Part shown: positions 46,192 through 58,127 of the stretch, piece after piece
How the letters are laid out: every line of letters starts with the position of its first letter
How positions within the stretch are numbered: the first letter of the stretch is position 1
NCBI GenBank assembly: GCA_017163975.1
Contig: JAFFSR010000009.1
Coordinates: forward strand, 2,480,001-2,544,000
Reading direction: 5' to 3'
DNA from: Anastatus disparis
Taxonomy: Eukaryota > Arthropoda > Insecta > Hymenoptera > Eupelmidae
Length of the DNA stretch: 64,000 nt
The notes under the pieces: generated by a model
Told to the model about the DNA's origin: nothing
The model's database searches: none
Seen by the model: only the letters and a program-made list of their open reading frames with translations
Made by a program: the position numbers and the translations under genes

Positions 46192-46856
46192 TAGGAGAGT
46201 ATCACATCTCCGGATCACGGATTTTGCTCTAACTTTGAGATAAGTTTTCAGCTGTCAAAATATGGAAAAAGCCAGAGTTATAGACCCCAACGCTCAATAT
46301 TTCTCTAGTTGCGGGCAATTAAAGAAAATCACTAAAAAAGTTAATAGATTTTTAAACGCTATAGTTCCTTAGCATTGATAGCTAGAAGCTTGATACTTTT
46401 TTTAAATGAAAGCTACGTTCAAATCCTTTCGAAAAAGCACCTATAGCATATCAAAATATTATTTTTTCCCAAAGTTACAGCGTTATGAAAATTGTACTAC
46501 ATTTTAACATTTATCATTAATTAATATTTTTAAAAGGAAATACAGCTCAAATTCTTATAACGCTGTAACTTTGGGAAAAAATAATATTTTGATATGCTAT
46601 AGGTGCTTTTTCGAAAGGATTTGAACGTAGCTTTCATTTAAAAACAGTTGCAGGCGTCTAGCTATTAATGCTAAAGAATTATAGGCGTTTGAAAATCTAG
46701 TAACTTTTTTAGTGATTTTCTTTAATTGCCTGCAACTAGAGAAATATTGAGCGTTGGGGTCTATAACTCTGGCTTTTTCCATATTCTGACATCTGAAAAC
46801 CTATTTCAAAGTTAGAGCAAAATCCGTGATCCGGAGATGTGATACTCTCCTAGTGA
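46192..46856. mobile_element. M2 palindromic element, most intact copy
   Basis: Ends ACTAGGAGAGTATCACATCT and AGATGTGATACTCTCCTAGT. Arms of about 290 bp are almost fully complementary, with only scattered mismatches. The spacer is about 70 bp around TTTAACATTTATCATTAATT. The short open frame in the right arm is one strand of the palindrome. It lies within the D loop, so it is younger than D. Confidence 0.85.
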
Positions 46857-47407
46857 GTATGCGTTAACGAATAACGTAGACTCAATATATGTATATTATG
46901 AAAGAAAACGAGAGAGCGAGAGAAAGACATAGTTACAAGTTTCGCATGTTAAAACTTTTTTTTTTCTTTTTAAATAATATTTTTTAATTATAATTTTTAT
47001 AGTTTAGCTTTGTTTTATATTTTGTTGTATTTTTTTTAATTTTAACGTTATATCTTAAAAATTATTAGTTGTTTTTATAATCGAATTTTTTTCATTGTAT
47101 TTTTTTATTGTATTTTAAGAATTATTAGTTATTTATTGTTTATAATTAAATTTTTTTATTAAATTCTTTTATATTTTAAGAATTATTAATTATTTTTTTT
47201 ATAGGCGGGGGGGCTCCGCCCCAGCTTCCACTTGACGGCCTTTGGGCAAAAAAATAGTATAGGCAGTCACGGCCACAACGGCCACACACGCTCGGCCCCT
47301 GTATGCACTCGCCAAGAATGATACGTTTTGCGGCCTTGACGCATAATACTATTTTACTTAGCATTAGGTTTAATTAATGATTATTCTTGAAATTGTCAAG
47401 AAAAAAA

Positions 47408-48530
47408 ATGTAGCAGTCGTGAAATTGGCTGACAAGCTATGCTTCCATAATCATTGGCATTTGCAAAAATTATAATTATTTTTTTATTGATAGTATATTG
47501 TATAACGAGTGAGGTTTAGTTGAATATTGCGTACGAGGGCAAGTTGGCGCATAGATGAAGCGAGTAGCGCCATTGCCCGAGTTGAGCAATAGTCAACTAA
47601 ACCGAATGAGATTCACATATTATTTTTCCTCATAAGTGCTGGGTATAAGAGAGAGAGAGAGAGAGTGGTATGTTAGGATGCGGTAAGGGAGTTGGAGGAG
47701 GGGGGTGAAGCCCCCATTTAAGAAAAATTAATATGTAAATAAAAAAAACAATTTATCGAAATTCTATAAAAATATTATTCATTTGCGTCGCCAACAACTT
47801 TCATCAAGAAGCTAGCACACAACTCATACACGTTCTTGCGCGTTCTTGCGTTTTTCGTTTCCTTTCGATACAGCATTCTCTTTCTCTCTTCTATCTTCGC
47901 CTGCACGACGCTGCTTATGTGTATACCATCAAAATCGTTGTGTTATTTTTCATAACTTGACGCATTTGCGTGATGTTATTTTTCACAACTTAACGCTTTT
48001 AACTAGAACACATGCTTCGAAGGCAAAAGACCACGCGGTACGCGCTATTATTTATTTACCACTCCGAAAACGTATGCGCAATAGACCACTTACCCAGCAC
48101 GTATGAGGAAAAATTAGTTATTTTTAAGTTGATCTATTATTGATTTAAATAAAAATAATAATGTAATTATACACTAATAATAATCCCTGCTAAAATAAAT
48201 GACATGAGATCTCACGTAAAATTTCATGTATGATGTTGTTAGTTGTGATTGAGGTTATGACTGATTTTTTTAAATATTTAACTATATAATATAAGAAGAT
48301 TTATATGATTGTATTGTGACATATCAATATCAACTGTAGTATATTCAAAGCGTCCATCTACTTTAGGTAGTGTGTACATACATGCATATTCCTAAGCGGA
48401 GTGATGTAGAGTAAAGAATATAAGTGTGTATATATTTGTAGCAATAACGGCAGCCAGTGTGATATGGAATTATATACAATCAACGGACTTTTGGTGCGGG
48501 TCAGTTTTTATTCGTTTGAGCCTGTCGGCT
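47408..48530 (+). mobile_element. Family P, degraded copy P3, split by A4
   Basis: Left piece 47408-47488 (TAGCAGTCGTGAAATTGGCT, then ACAAGCTATGCTTCC) matches the P1 start. Right piece about 48310-48530 (TATCAACTGTAGTATATTCA, ACATGCATATTCCTAAGCGG) matches the P1 right third. A4 is inserted between them. Confidence 0.55.
47489..48114 (-). mobile_element. Family A element, reversed copy A4
   Basis: Reverse complement of A1. The hairpin module comes first (about 47489-47632: GAGGTTTAGTTGAATATTGC against GCAATAGTCAACTAAACC). Then CAGCACGTATGAGGAAAA closes the TIR at 48096-48113. The (GA)n tract is reduced to a few units and the GC hairpin is GGGGGGTGAAGCCCCC. More diverged than A1-A3. Confidence 0.7.
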
Positions 48531-49483
48531 GTTATAGCGTTTACTGACATTTTTAAAATAAAATGAACAATATTTCTATAATTGGTAGCTCAATGAAATT
48601 GTAGATCCAAAGTCTTTTTTCAAATCTGTGATCTGGACGGTGGTAAATTTATCAGGATAAAAATTTACTGCAGAAATAACTATTTCCGAAGTTAGCCTAA
48701 GAAAATCTAAATTTGCAAGTTATTTTGCCTATATCATTTCTTGAAAACTGGAAATGTTTTTGCACATAAAAAGAATGAAAATTAAAAAAAAAATCAAAAG
48801 TTGAGTTGATAATTTTATACCTAAAATCTAAATTTAAAATAATCACCAAATTCTATTTTTAAAGCAATACGAATATTTTTTTCCACCACAGCAACTATCT
48901 GATTTATTCACGTGCACATATATATCGACTGCAGGAGTTATACAAATGTTAAGCTACAAAGTTCGCGGGGTTATTCGCTTCGTATATTTCGACTTTTTTT
49001 CGTAATATTTGCCGACGTTAACATTTTTTTACAGTAGTTTGTACACGGCTACGCTGACGTCGCATATCAAGTTCAATACATATTTATCATGCCCAAATAA
49101 ATTCCAACGAATACGGAGTTATTCATTTCATCATGGCCGCAGTTGACGATTTCTCAATAATTTATGAATAATGTACTTTTTCAGAAAAAAAAATTATTAA
49201 AATATAGGTATACATTAAAACTTATTAGTTCCTATGAAATAAAAATTTGTCACAATATCTGAAATTTGTACTTTATCTTGAGGAAACAGAAGCAAACAAT
49301 TTTTTCGCCCTCACGCGATAAAGCGACTTTGAACTTTATATTTATTTAGACGCATTCAGGAATTTCCTTCGACACAATAGTACAATGAAATAGATTTGAA
49401 ATGAGTGAGGTGAGTACCGAGCCTTTTATAAACGATAAAGCTAAAAGTAAAAACGCTTCTACATTATTTTGCAATCACAACTT
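48531..49483. other. AT-rich spacer, no gene seen
   Basis: No supported gene or repeat. Confidence 0.5.
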
Positions 49484-49760
49484 TTTGCTTCCTCATAGAG
49501 AAAACATTGTATCAATAGAAATTTTGTTTCTACTTTTCCATTTATTTAAACATATTTGAACTCAGGGGGTCAAAAAAGTGGTTCCCAGAAAATGTCTGTA
49601 TGTGTGTACGTATGTATTTATTACGCCAATTAGATCTCAAAAACTACTGCATGGATTTGATTCAAATATTGCATAAAATTTATTTTCTTGTCTAACTGCT
49701 GTGGAAGCTGTTGAAAATTGGTTTTCTTTACGTAGTTTTAATTTTAGAGTCACCTTGGTA
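49484..49760 (-). mobile_element. Element S fragment
   Basis: Reverse complement of the right end of S: CTCATAGAGAAAACATTGTA, GGGGGTCAAAAAAGTGGTTC, ACGCCAATTAGATCTCAAAA and one tandem-unit copy (GAAGCTGTTGAAAATTGG). The (CA)n here is only a few units. Confidence 0.6.
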
Positions 49761-51001
49761 GAAATGTGGACATAAAAAATGGTGTACACTACATTTTATG
49801 GGGATTATTAATAGTAATATATTTTGTCACGTCAATATTGGCTAATAAATAGTCAATTTTTGCCAAATTTGCAGAGCCTAAATTTTTTGGATTGACAAAA
49901 AATGCTAATAGAAACTTGTTGTCCTTAAAATGGGCATTTTAAATAGCTAGAAATATTTTAACCTATAAATTCAATATATCTTTTTATTCACGTTTAAATT
50001 ATAAAATATGTTTAATGAATCGAAATGAAAAACGCTACCAAGTGCTTTGGCGCAATGCTTTCTCATAGAGTTCATTAAGTTAGAGTAATTTTATTTAGTT
50101 TATTAAAATGTGATTTAAAGGCAAAACAACATAATTTCTATTCAAGAAAAATAAAGGAGGGATAGAAAGAGTAAGATTGAGGATGAGAGAGTGACAAAAA
50201 ATAGGAAGAGAGGGAGTGGGATGGATTTACTTAATCAAAAATTATATTCACTTAAAACAAGTAAACTTATCTTTTGATGTATCAAATACGATAAGACAAT
50301 CTTTATTTAAGTTAAATAAATAGTGATTTCTGATGCTTTAATACAACTAAATAGATATTTATTTAATTTAAATAAACATATATTGTAGTGATTCGTCATA
50401 TTTCAGAAAATTATTTTTCTTGATTCAAATAAATGATGTTTTTTTATTCAAGTAATTATATTAAATTTAAATTTCTAAATTACTTATTTTAAGTAAATAT
50501 TTTCAAGTAAATCCAGATTTAATATTCAAATAAATATTTATTTGATTCAAATAAATTATTTATTTATCAATAATCCTATGCATTACGTTTAACTAAATAA
50601 TTCATTTGTTTGTAATAAATATAGATAGATAGATAAGCATTTATTCGTATAAGTATACAAAAAGGCGTGTAACACAATGTGTAATTATAAATATTGCACT
50701 TAAATACAGATATCACAGTCAAATAGCTAATACTAATCCAAAAGTAAGTCACTATAAAAAGCGATATCACAGAATAATACAAACTAAGATTAAAATAATA
50801 AAAATACACGCAATAATACAATAAATTAAAAGCAGTAATTCCTTATCTATCAGTCAAAATGTTAAAATTTAAGTTTAAAACTATATAACAATATTTAAAT
50901 AAAATAAAACAATAAAAAGCGTATGCAAAAGCATACGACGCAGTTAATACAATAAAATGAAATCATTCACCCATCAGTCACACAATAAATACATTCGCAC
51001 C

Positions 51002-51389
51002 TTAAGAGGAGGTCACGTATCTCTGTCCTTTTCTAATCAAAGAATTGAGTTTTTTACAGAAACTAATAACTTTAGCAAAAAATGAAGAAAAAGCCGCATC
51101 TCGTATCAAAAAAAGCAATATTTTCTTTGATAAGATAGAATTAATTTTATTGTTTCGTTTTCAACAAAACCTTGAAAAACTTAAATCATAGAGGTAAGGT
51201 GGACAATTTGGTTTTTCAAGGTTTTCTTAAGAATGAAGCAATAAAATTAATTTTTTCTTATCAAAGAAAATATTGCTTTTTTCGATACAAGATGCGGCTT
51301 TCTCTTCATTTTTTGCTGAAGTTATTAGTTTCTGTAAAAAACTTAATTTTTTGATTAGAAAAGGACAGAGATACGTGACCTCCTCTTAA
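51002..51389. mobile_element. T1 palindromic TTAA element, copy 2
   Basis: Begins TTAAGAGGAGGTCACGTATC and ends GATACGTGACCTCCTCTTAA. Arms of about 180 bp are near-identical to those at 24116-24504. Inserted in the 3' UTR of the non-LTR remnant. Confidence 0.85.
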
Positions 51390-51796
51390 GAGCATGACGA
51401 AGCTGTCCGCCTTCCAATAATATTTCCAATCCTAACTTATGAATAAACGATGCGTTTAATCGAGTTTTTTTACTACAAAGAAAAAATTTGTAAAATTAAA
51501 CTCTAGTGCGGACAACCCAAGAAATCCACCAAAATATTAGACATACAAAGTTATAATAAAAACTTTCAATGTATCGTATTTTAAGGTTAGGTTTGTCGAG
51601 TTTAATATCTAATTTCCAATCAAAGCTCATAAAAAAATAACAAGTCCAAATGATTTTTTATTTTAACAAAAATTATTGTACTAATATAGCTTTAGTGCGG
51701 ACAAGTCATTATATTTGTTTAATTTATGAATTTAAAAAGATATTGATAAAATAAAAAAAGCAAAACTCAATTGCTGCAGTTCCGACATGCCGTTAA
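51386..51796 (+). mobile_element. T2 TTAA element, copy 2, sharing a TTAA with T1
   Basis: Starts TTAAGAGCATGACGAAGCTG at the very TTAA that ends T1, and ends GCAGTTCCGACATGCCGTTAA. Same internal words as 19075-19474 (CGATGCGTTTAATCGAG, AGTGCGGACAAGTCATTATA). Confidence 0.75.
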
Positions 51797-51852
51797 GCCT
51801 ATATATGGGAAATTACAAAAATAAATTAACATATAAATTAAAAATATTAAAT

Positions 51853-52941
51853 TCAATCAAGGTCGAGTAAGTACCCCTTCACTGCTGACTTGAACCTGCT
51901 GAGAGATGGAAGATGTTTAATCTCAGCAGGCAGGGAGTTCCAAAAATGCGCACCTTGAACTCTGAAAGAATTCCTGCCAGTTTCAGTACGCATAAGGAGC
52001 ACCGCTAGCTCCTTAATTTCTCCTCTAGTAGCCGCCCTAGATACACATCTAGTGAAGAGACCCACTAGATGCTCCGGAGTATTCATGCGTACGATTTTGT
52101 ACATAAGTACCGCCAAAAAATACTGTTTCCTCGAATCAGTACGCAGCCAACCCAACGCGGTTCTATAAGGAGAAACATGAGCTCCCATTCTTATGCCCAA
52201 TACATATCTCACACACGAATTTTGCAGTCTTTGTATCCTTCTTCTCAACTCCTGAGTAGTATCAGAACTACCGAACAGTAATCGAGATGTGGAAACAGCA
52301 GGGCAGTTGCAAGTTGTTTACGCAGAGGCTCCGCGGTGTACCGACGAAAAAATCGTAAAGCATATAACACTCTGTTAAATTTTTTTGTAACCATATTATT
52401 GTGCGGCTTCCAGGAAAGTTTAAAGTCAAGCACAACACCAAGGCTCGTTACAGAGTCAGAGAAAGGAATGCTGATACCTCCCCCAAGATCAATCGTCCTT
52501 AGCACCCCAGTATAAAAAGAATTAATAAAACGATTACTACTAAAGACGATTATCTTGGTCTTATCAGCATTTAAAGTGAGGGAAGCATCAACCGCCCACT
52601 CCGACACTGCTCTGGCTGCCCTCTGAAGGATAAAAATATCCTCATCCACATTCTCACGAAGAACCTGCGTATAGATTTGCAGATCGTCTGCATACAGTAG
52701 GTGCTCAACACCACCAGAGTCAAGAGCGTCACGTACGTTGTTAATGTAAAGGCAAAACAACAAAGGCCCCAGTACCGAACCCTGTGGAACTCCTAGGTTG
52801 GTTGTTAGCCAACCTGATTCTTCTTGTAAGTGTGTCGAAACCATTTGTTTCCTCCCTGAAATATAGGAGTTTATCCACACGAGAGCGGGCTTGAAAACCC
52901 CATCGATCTAAGCCTTGCAAGTAATTTGTAAATATTATCAA
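51853..52941 (-). pseudogene. Reverse transcriptase C-terminal fragment, CR1/L2-like non-LTR, frameshifted
   Basis: About 350 codons in three frame pieces. Piece 1 (52941 to about 52885) reads KLLARLRSMGFSSPLS. After a frameshift, piece 2 (52880-52290) runs from VWINSYISGRKQ through GVPQGSVLGPLLF and YADDLQIY. YADD is the catalytic motif and PQGS the preceding RT motif; then follow SLTLNADKTKI, SLGVVLDFKLSW and FPHLDYCS. A second frameshift near 52280 leads to piece 3 (FGSSDTTQELRRRIQRLQNS, ..., FWNSLPAEIKHLPSLSRFKS), ending in a stop at 51853. The LQ-QN-R thumb region and the FWNSLP-type tail are typical of CR1/L2-related LINEs. The frameshifts and missing N-terminus make it dead. Confidence 0.85.
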
Positions 52942-53836
52942 GTAATTTAACCGTTTACTTTGAAATAAATATTTATTTTTAATAGCCTTTTATTTCAATT
53001 TAGACAATATTTACTTGATACAAATAAAATAATATTAATACATTGGTTTGTTAGGATCAAGTAAATTATTTTTTTTTTAATTTTTATTTAGTCTAGTAAA
53101 TATTTATTTGTTTTTAGTAAATATTTATTTTAATTTAGTAAATTTCTTATGTTGGCTCTTATTTATTTAAAGTGAATATTTTTTTTTCATTCAAAATTTC
53201 AGTTGTGTATTTGAAGTAAATATTTATATAACAGTGACTTCTTAAATTTAAACGAATATGTTTTTTGATTCAAGTAAATGATTTTTTATATTTAAATAAA
53301 TATATTATATTTAAAATATTAAATTACTCTTTTGAAATAAATATTTTCAACTAAATCAAATTTTAATATTCAAATAAATATTTATTTGATTCAACAAATT
53401 TTTACTTTATTCAAGATAAAATTTACTTGATACAAGTAAATGAATTTCAAGTAAACCAATTTATTTGAATTCAACAAATTTTGTTTTAGTGTTCTCTTTT
53501 AATACTTTTCAAAAATTTTATTACAAATTTCGGAATATTTCAGAATCATATGGTGCTTGTTACGATTCTAAATATCAATCATAATTTATTCGAGTAAATG
53601 CATTTCGATTGCAGCCATGAATTAAAAACGGAATTTCTATATGATTTGAATGGATGTTATGAAAAGCATCATTCTAAATTTTAAGATTTTACGTAAGAAA
53701 CAAAATAACGTGCTTTCGAAAAATCGAACTTCACTCTTTCTGATAAAACGCTCTCACTAACTCTTTTCTTTCTTCCTTACTCCCTCTCTTTCCTTCTATC
53801 TCATCCTGATACTCATTTTTACACTATTTTTATCTA

Positions 53837-53839
<3 letters not shown>

Positions 53840-53868
<29 letters not shown>
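53840..53868. repeat. (CT)n microsatellite in R
   Basis: About 14 CT repeats in a CT-rich patch. Confidence 0.9.
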
Positions 53869-53870
<2 letters not shown>

Positions 53871-54044
53871 TATTTCCTAATCACTCTCGTACACTCACTC
53901 TCTCTTTACCTTCTTAATTTTTCTTATATAAAAATTTTTTTACGTTGGAATCATATTTCAAAAAATAAAATCAAATTACTTTAACTTAATGAGCTCTATG
54001 AGAAAGCATTGCGCCAAAGCACTTTGAATCGTTTTTTATTTCAT

Positions 54045-54567
54045 GCCGTTGTCTTCGTGTATGACGTGTACGTTACATAAAGTTTTCTCTGAATGCTCCA
54101 TTAATCAGACAATTGTATTAAAATTAAAAAGCATAAAATGATAGTATTTTTACCTCTCTATAAAAATCTCTCAGTTAGATGATGCTAAAATTACGCATAA
54201 TTCTTTTACGTTAAGAAAAAAATGTTAGAAATTTGATTACTTTGAGAATTTCATTTTTTGTATTCTTTGTACTTTTTAAAATGTCTATAAAACATAAAAT
54301 AAATAAAATTAAAAACTGCAAAACGTTAATGTGTTTTCTGTATCTTTGATTATACCAACCAGTTTCATTAGTCTAATATTAAAATTTAAATTTTATTAGA
54401 TTATTTTAAACTGCAAGTGACGTATCTGTCACATACGTCGGTAACGGGTTAATATACTTTAGACGGATAGAATCATCTATAAACTTAATTATGTATACTA
54501 GTTTTTGATATAAAAATTGTAGATAGTATTTATTTAAAATGTAAGAAATTATACTTTGGATAAATCT
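54045..54567. other. Spacer, no gene seen
   Basis: AT-rich; no supported feature. Confidence 0.5.
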
Positions 54568-55018
54568 AACGATGATGCAAAAAAAATTGCGAAACAGTAG
54601 TTATAGCATATCGAAATCTTATTTTTTCTCAAAGTTATAGCGTAATAAACATTGGACCTAATTTCAGCTTTTATTATTAATTAATGTTTTAAATAGAAAA
54701 TTCAGGTCCAATCTTTATCACGCTATAACTTTGAGAAAAAATAATATTTTTACATGCTATAACTACTATTTCGAAAGGATTTAAGCTCAGCTTTAATTTA
54801 AAAAAAGGTTTAAGCTTCTAGATATCAATGCTAAAGAACTATATGCGTTTAGAAATCTAGTAACTTTTTTTTAGTGATTTTCTTTAATTTTCCGTAACTA
54901 GGAAATATTGAGCATTTGTAACTATAAATTTAGCTTTTTCCATATCTTATCATATGAAAACTTATCCCGAAGTTTGAGCTAAATCCGTGATTTGGAGATA
55001 TGACACTCTCCTAGTTAG
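54568..55018 (+). mobile_element. M2 element, left-truncated
   Basis: Contains the M2 centre (TTTCTCAAAGTTATAGCGTA and its complement, spaced by about 80 bp) and the whole right arm, to GATATGACACTCTCCTAGT. The left arm is cut after about 100 bp. Confidence 0.7.
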
Positions 55019-55307
55019 TAATTTCTGTAAAGACTCACTATGATTTTACTAAGTATTTGGTTATCACACCAAAGGAAAAAGTACGTCGCCCTACAAAATA
55101 GATCAGTTTTTTTTTTACTAAATCTCTTTGTTAATTCAGTTGAATTATTATTAACTATTTCAGCTTTGTAATTCGAATGTGGAAAGGGAAGTCAAGAGAA
55201 TTAAATCTTCAATCGATATGACAAGTAACGCTTCCATGCAATTCACGATTTCGCTGTTCGCACAGATTCACGAATAAATAAACTTGTTAATGCGTGCATA
55301 TAATAGT

Positions 55308-55917
55308 TTAAGAAGATGTAAAATGGACACTACACCTGTACTCATAAATATTAACTTTCTATTTTATTTCGAAATTTCCAGAAAAGAAATGCATTAGCTT
55401 TTAATATGTACCATGATAATTATTTAGTTAAATTTCCAAATAAATTCATTAATCAGTTTTTAAGATATTTGGATTTCTGGCACAAAACCGAAAAAATTTA
55501 ATAAATAATATTAGAATCCAAAATTCTCTATAACTAATAAATGAATTTATTTAAAAATTGAACTGAATAATCTTTATTATGTATACTACAAGCTAATGCA
55601 TTTCTTTTTCAAAAATTTTGCACATTGTTAAAAATAATATTAAATTTAATGTTAAATATGAAACTAGCTTCTTATCCATGTCATTAATTTTAAAAATTAA
55701 TTCTTAAAATTATGATAAAATTATTAATTTTTATGCAATTTTCTGGTAAAATTAAGATAAAATTATTAATTCTAAGAATCTATTTTTAAAATTAATAACA
55801 CGGACCGGAAGCTGGTTTCATATTTTACATTAAATTTAATATTTTTTTTAACAGTGCAATGGAAAGATAGTCAATATTTATTTGTGCAGGTGTAATGTCC
55901 ATTTTATATCTCCTCAA
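55308..55917. mobile_element. M3 TTAA element, copy 2, with inner insertion
   Basis: Starts TTAAGAAGATGTAAAATGGA and ends CATTTTATATCTCCTCAA (last TTAA mutated). The arms match copy 1. About 225 bp of extra sequence near 55625-55850 is itself palindromic (TTAAATTTAATGTTAAATAT against its complement, TGAAACTAGCTTC against GAAGCTGGTTTCA). Confidence 0.7.
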
Positions 55918-56107
55918 TATACATTTTTGAATAAAAAAAAGAAATTAATCAACGCAGAACAAGATGTATTTTCAGATTCTCTTAAAGTGATACTTAACCT
56001 ATAATATTGCAAATCTGTCATGGGCATATAAACTTACAAGTATGTGTTTTGTGTATTCAGTTAACCATTTTTAGTAAGCATATCAACTACTTTTTAAGTC
56101 ATCATTA
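55918..56107. other. Short spacer
   Basis: Nothing recognised. Confidence 0.5.
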
Positions 56108-56735
56108 CTGAGCTCTTACAAGGAAAGTGTTTCACTTTCGGGTCACCGATTTTGTTCAAATTTTGGGAATGTTTTCTGGATGCAGAAATATGAAGAAAGC
56201 CAAAATTTTAAATGATCAAGATTTCCTAGTTACAGACAATTGAAGAAAATCACTAAAAAGTTTGCAGCATTGTTAACTAGAAGTTAAAACCTTTTTCAAA
56301 TGAAAGCTGAGCTAAAATCCTTTTTGAAATAGTAGTTATAACATGTCAAAATATTATTTTTCCCAAAGTTATAGCGTAATAAAGATTGGACCCAATTTTA
56401 GCTATTAAAACAGAAAATTCAGGTCTAATCTTTATTACGCTCTAACTTTGGGAAAAAATAATATTTTGAGATGCTGTAGGTGCTATTTCGAAAGGATATC
56501 AGCTCAGCTTTCATTTAAAAAAAAGGTATAAGCTTCTAGTTAACCATGCTAAAGAACTATAAGTTTAAAAATCTAGTAACTTTTTTATCTTCAATTGCCC
56601 GTAACTAGGGAAATATTGAGCGTTGGCTTCTAAAATTTTGTCTTTCTTCATGTTTCCGCATCCAGAAAACATTCCCAAAATTTTAGCAAAATCGGTGACC
56701 CGAAAGTGAAACACTCTCCTTGTTAGTAATTATTA
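56108..56735. mobile_element. M2 palindromic element, complete but diverged
   Basis: Ends ACAAGGAAAGTGTTTCACTT and AAGTGAAACACTCTCCTTGT. Arms contain GGGTCACCGATTTTGTTCAA and its complement. The centre is TCCCAAAGTTATAGCGTAAT against its complement. Non-coding. Confidence 0.8.
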
Positions 56736-57915
56736 CAATCTTCTCTTTGTAAAGCCATTAACAAAGCGACGTCGTCATGCTTACGAGACAGCTTAGTCAT
56801 GACAATGTATTTAGTAAAAATTTAGTTGATTTTACTAAAAATTTCTTAACTCCATTAAAATACTTACTCAATTCTAAGCATTCTTTACTTGCCCTAAGAT
56901 AGAAATTAAGGTTGAAATACTCACCTGAAACAAAAGCAAAAATAATAAAATTAAAAAATCATGTAACAACATTATACTTTTTATTTATGATTAATATCAT
57001 TTATAAATAAATTTGATGAACTGATTCAGTGAAATACGTTTATTTAAAATAATCTTGAGAATCAAAAGAAAATAAAATTTATTTCTTTCACAAATTGGTA
57101 TTTTTACAAATAATTTTTACATTATTTTAAAAATGTAATTAAAATGTGACAAAAAATTTGTACTCATCATATCCCTAAAATATCTTTGTAATTAAAATTA
57201 AAATAAAAAAATGGTGCAGTAACTCTCATTCTAAAATAAATTAAGCATAGAGTGGCTGTATAGCATCGGACTAAACCAAAAACATTCCACTGGACTGGTA
57301 TTTGATGTCCAACATTTCTGTTTTCAACTAATGAGTTAATGAGAAAAATCTATAGAGTGTTCCATTGTACAAACGGAAAGTGTCATTCAACCTGTAGATT
57401 TACTCGCTTCACAAATTTGAGAGAAAAAAAGAGAAAAATATAATACTCGAATAGAATAAGATTTAGAAAAAAAGCAGATCTCGTTGGTTCATTCTTACGC
57501 AGAACTTGTTTCACTAGTTGCAAGAGCATCTGGCGAACAAACGAGAATAGCAGAAAAAGAAAAAATGTATGAACATTATGAAATTGAGTTTTTAAATTCT
57601 CGACTCGGGTAATTTCCGTGAAAAACTTAGGACGTTCTGTGCAAGAAAGATGCGCTGTAATTAATTCACTAGGAATGAGACACGAGAAAAAAGAAAAAAA
57701 TTCAGGAAAAGCCTTCGCTTTAGCAACAAAGAATTTCATCGTAATCCTCGAAACTTTTCTTTGCTTAATTAACGAATATATTTTGAACTATTTGATCATT
57801 ATTAACTTCAAGAAAATTGCATTCTTTTCTTATTTCTAAAGCTTCTATTATAGTTATAACTCTTTTATAAATTAAATCACAATTGATAGCTTACCAAATT
57901 ACATGAACTATTTGA
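56736..57915. other. AT-rich spacer, no gene called
   Basis: Two overlapping opposite-strand open frames near 57383-57839 have Phe/Lys-rich, low-complexity products and no motif. They look like chance in AT-rich DNA. No RNA gene seen. Confidence 0.5.
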
Positions 57916-58127
57916 TTAACGGCATGTCGGAGTTCCCTCCCTCTTCTTAAAAAAACTTCATAAAAAAATAACAAGCTCAACTGAATTTTTATTATAACAA
58001 AAATTATTGTATTAACTTAGCTTTAGCGCGGACAAATCATTATATTTGTTTAAATAATGAATTTAAATAGATATCAATAAAATAAAAATAGCAAAAATCG
58101 TTTTCAACAACTCCGACATTCCGTTAA
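57916..58127. mobile_element. T2 short copy (212 bp)
   Basis: Ends TTAACGGCATGTCGGAGTT and AACTCCGACATTCCGTTAA are good inverted repeats. The interior keeps only the right half of T2 (AGCGCGGACAAATCATTATA). It shows that the right T2 terminus can occur in inverted form at both ends. Confidence 0.7.

Larger units (their letters stand above)
44808..47355. mobile_element. Family D giant palindrome with hairpin modules at both ends
   Basis: Outer ends AAAATAGTATATTATGCGTC and GACGCATAATACTATTTT mirror each other. The left hairpin module (44808-44946) pairs AAAACGTATCATTCTTG with its complement around GGGCCGAGCGTAGCGAGGTC. The right module (about 47252-47355) is a deleted version. Inside are TIRs TTTTTTGCCCGAAGGCCG and CGGCCTTTGGGCAAAAAA, then a GC hairpin region, then AT-rich arms. 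Without T4 (45075-45511), K2 and M2 inserted in it, the arms are about 500-600 bp. No ORF. Confidence 0.75.
50617..52941 (-). mobile_element. 5'-truncated CR1/L2-like non-LTR retrotransposon with nested TTAA elements
   Basis: Read on the minus strand: RT C-terminal region (52941 to 51853), a 3' UTR interrupted by T2 and T1, then more UTR ending near 50617 in TTATCTATCTATCTATAT, a tetranucleotide tail. The 5' part (endonuclease and RT N-terminus) is missing, as expected from incomplete target-primed reverse transcription. Copy boundaries within R are approximate and I could not fix a target duplication. Confidence 0.65.
50021..54044. mobile_element. Element R, about 4 kb with later insertions
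   Basis: Left end ATGAAAAACGCTACCAAGTG, then CTTTGGCGCAATGCTTTCTC. The right end (about 53970-54044) is its inverse, GAGAAAGCATTGCGCCAAAG. Purine-rich (50150-50220) and CT-rich (53770-53900) flanks are also mirrored. The interior has ATTTACTT/AAGTAAAT-rich sequence at 50230-50570 and 52945-53490. The non-LTR element (about 50617-52941) split it. Without inserts R would be about 1.7 kb. Confidence 0.6.

Noticed and set aside
50021..54044. R as an LTR retrotransposon
   Set aside because: Its ends are inverted, not direct, repeats, and the RT inside is of non-LTR type and a later insertion.
57240..57320. Possible tRNA-derived sequence (GAGTGGCTGTATAGCATCGG)
   Set aside because: A weak A-box-like word only; no acceptable B box or arms.
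57383..57839. Opposite-strand ORFs of 118 and 73 codons
   Set aside because: Low-complexity Phe/Lys composition, overlapping on both strands, no recognisable motif.
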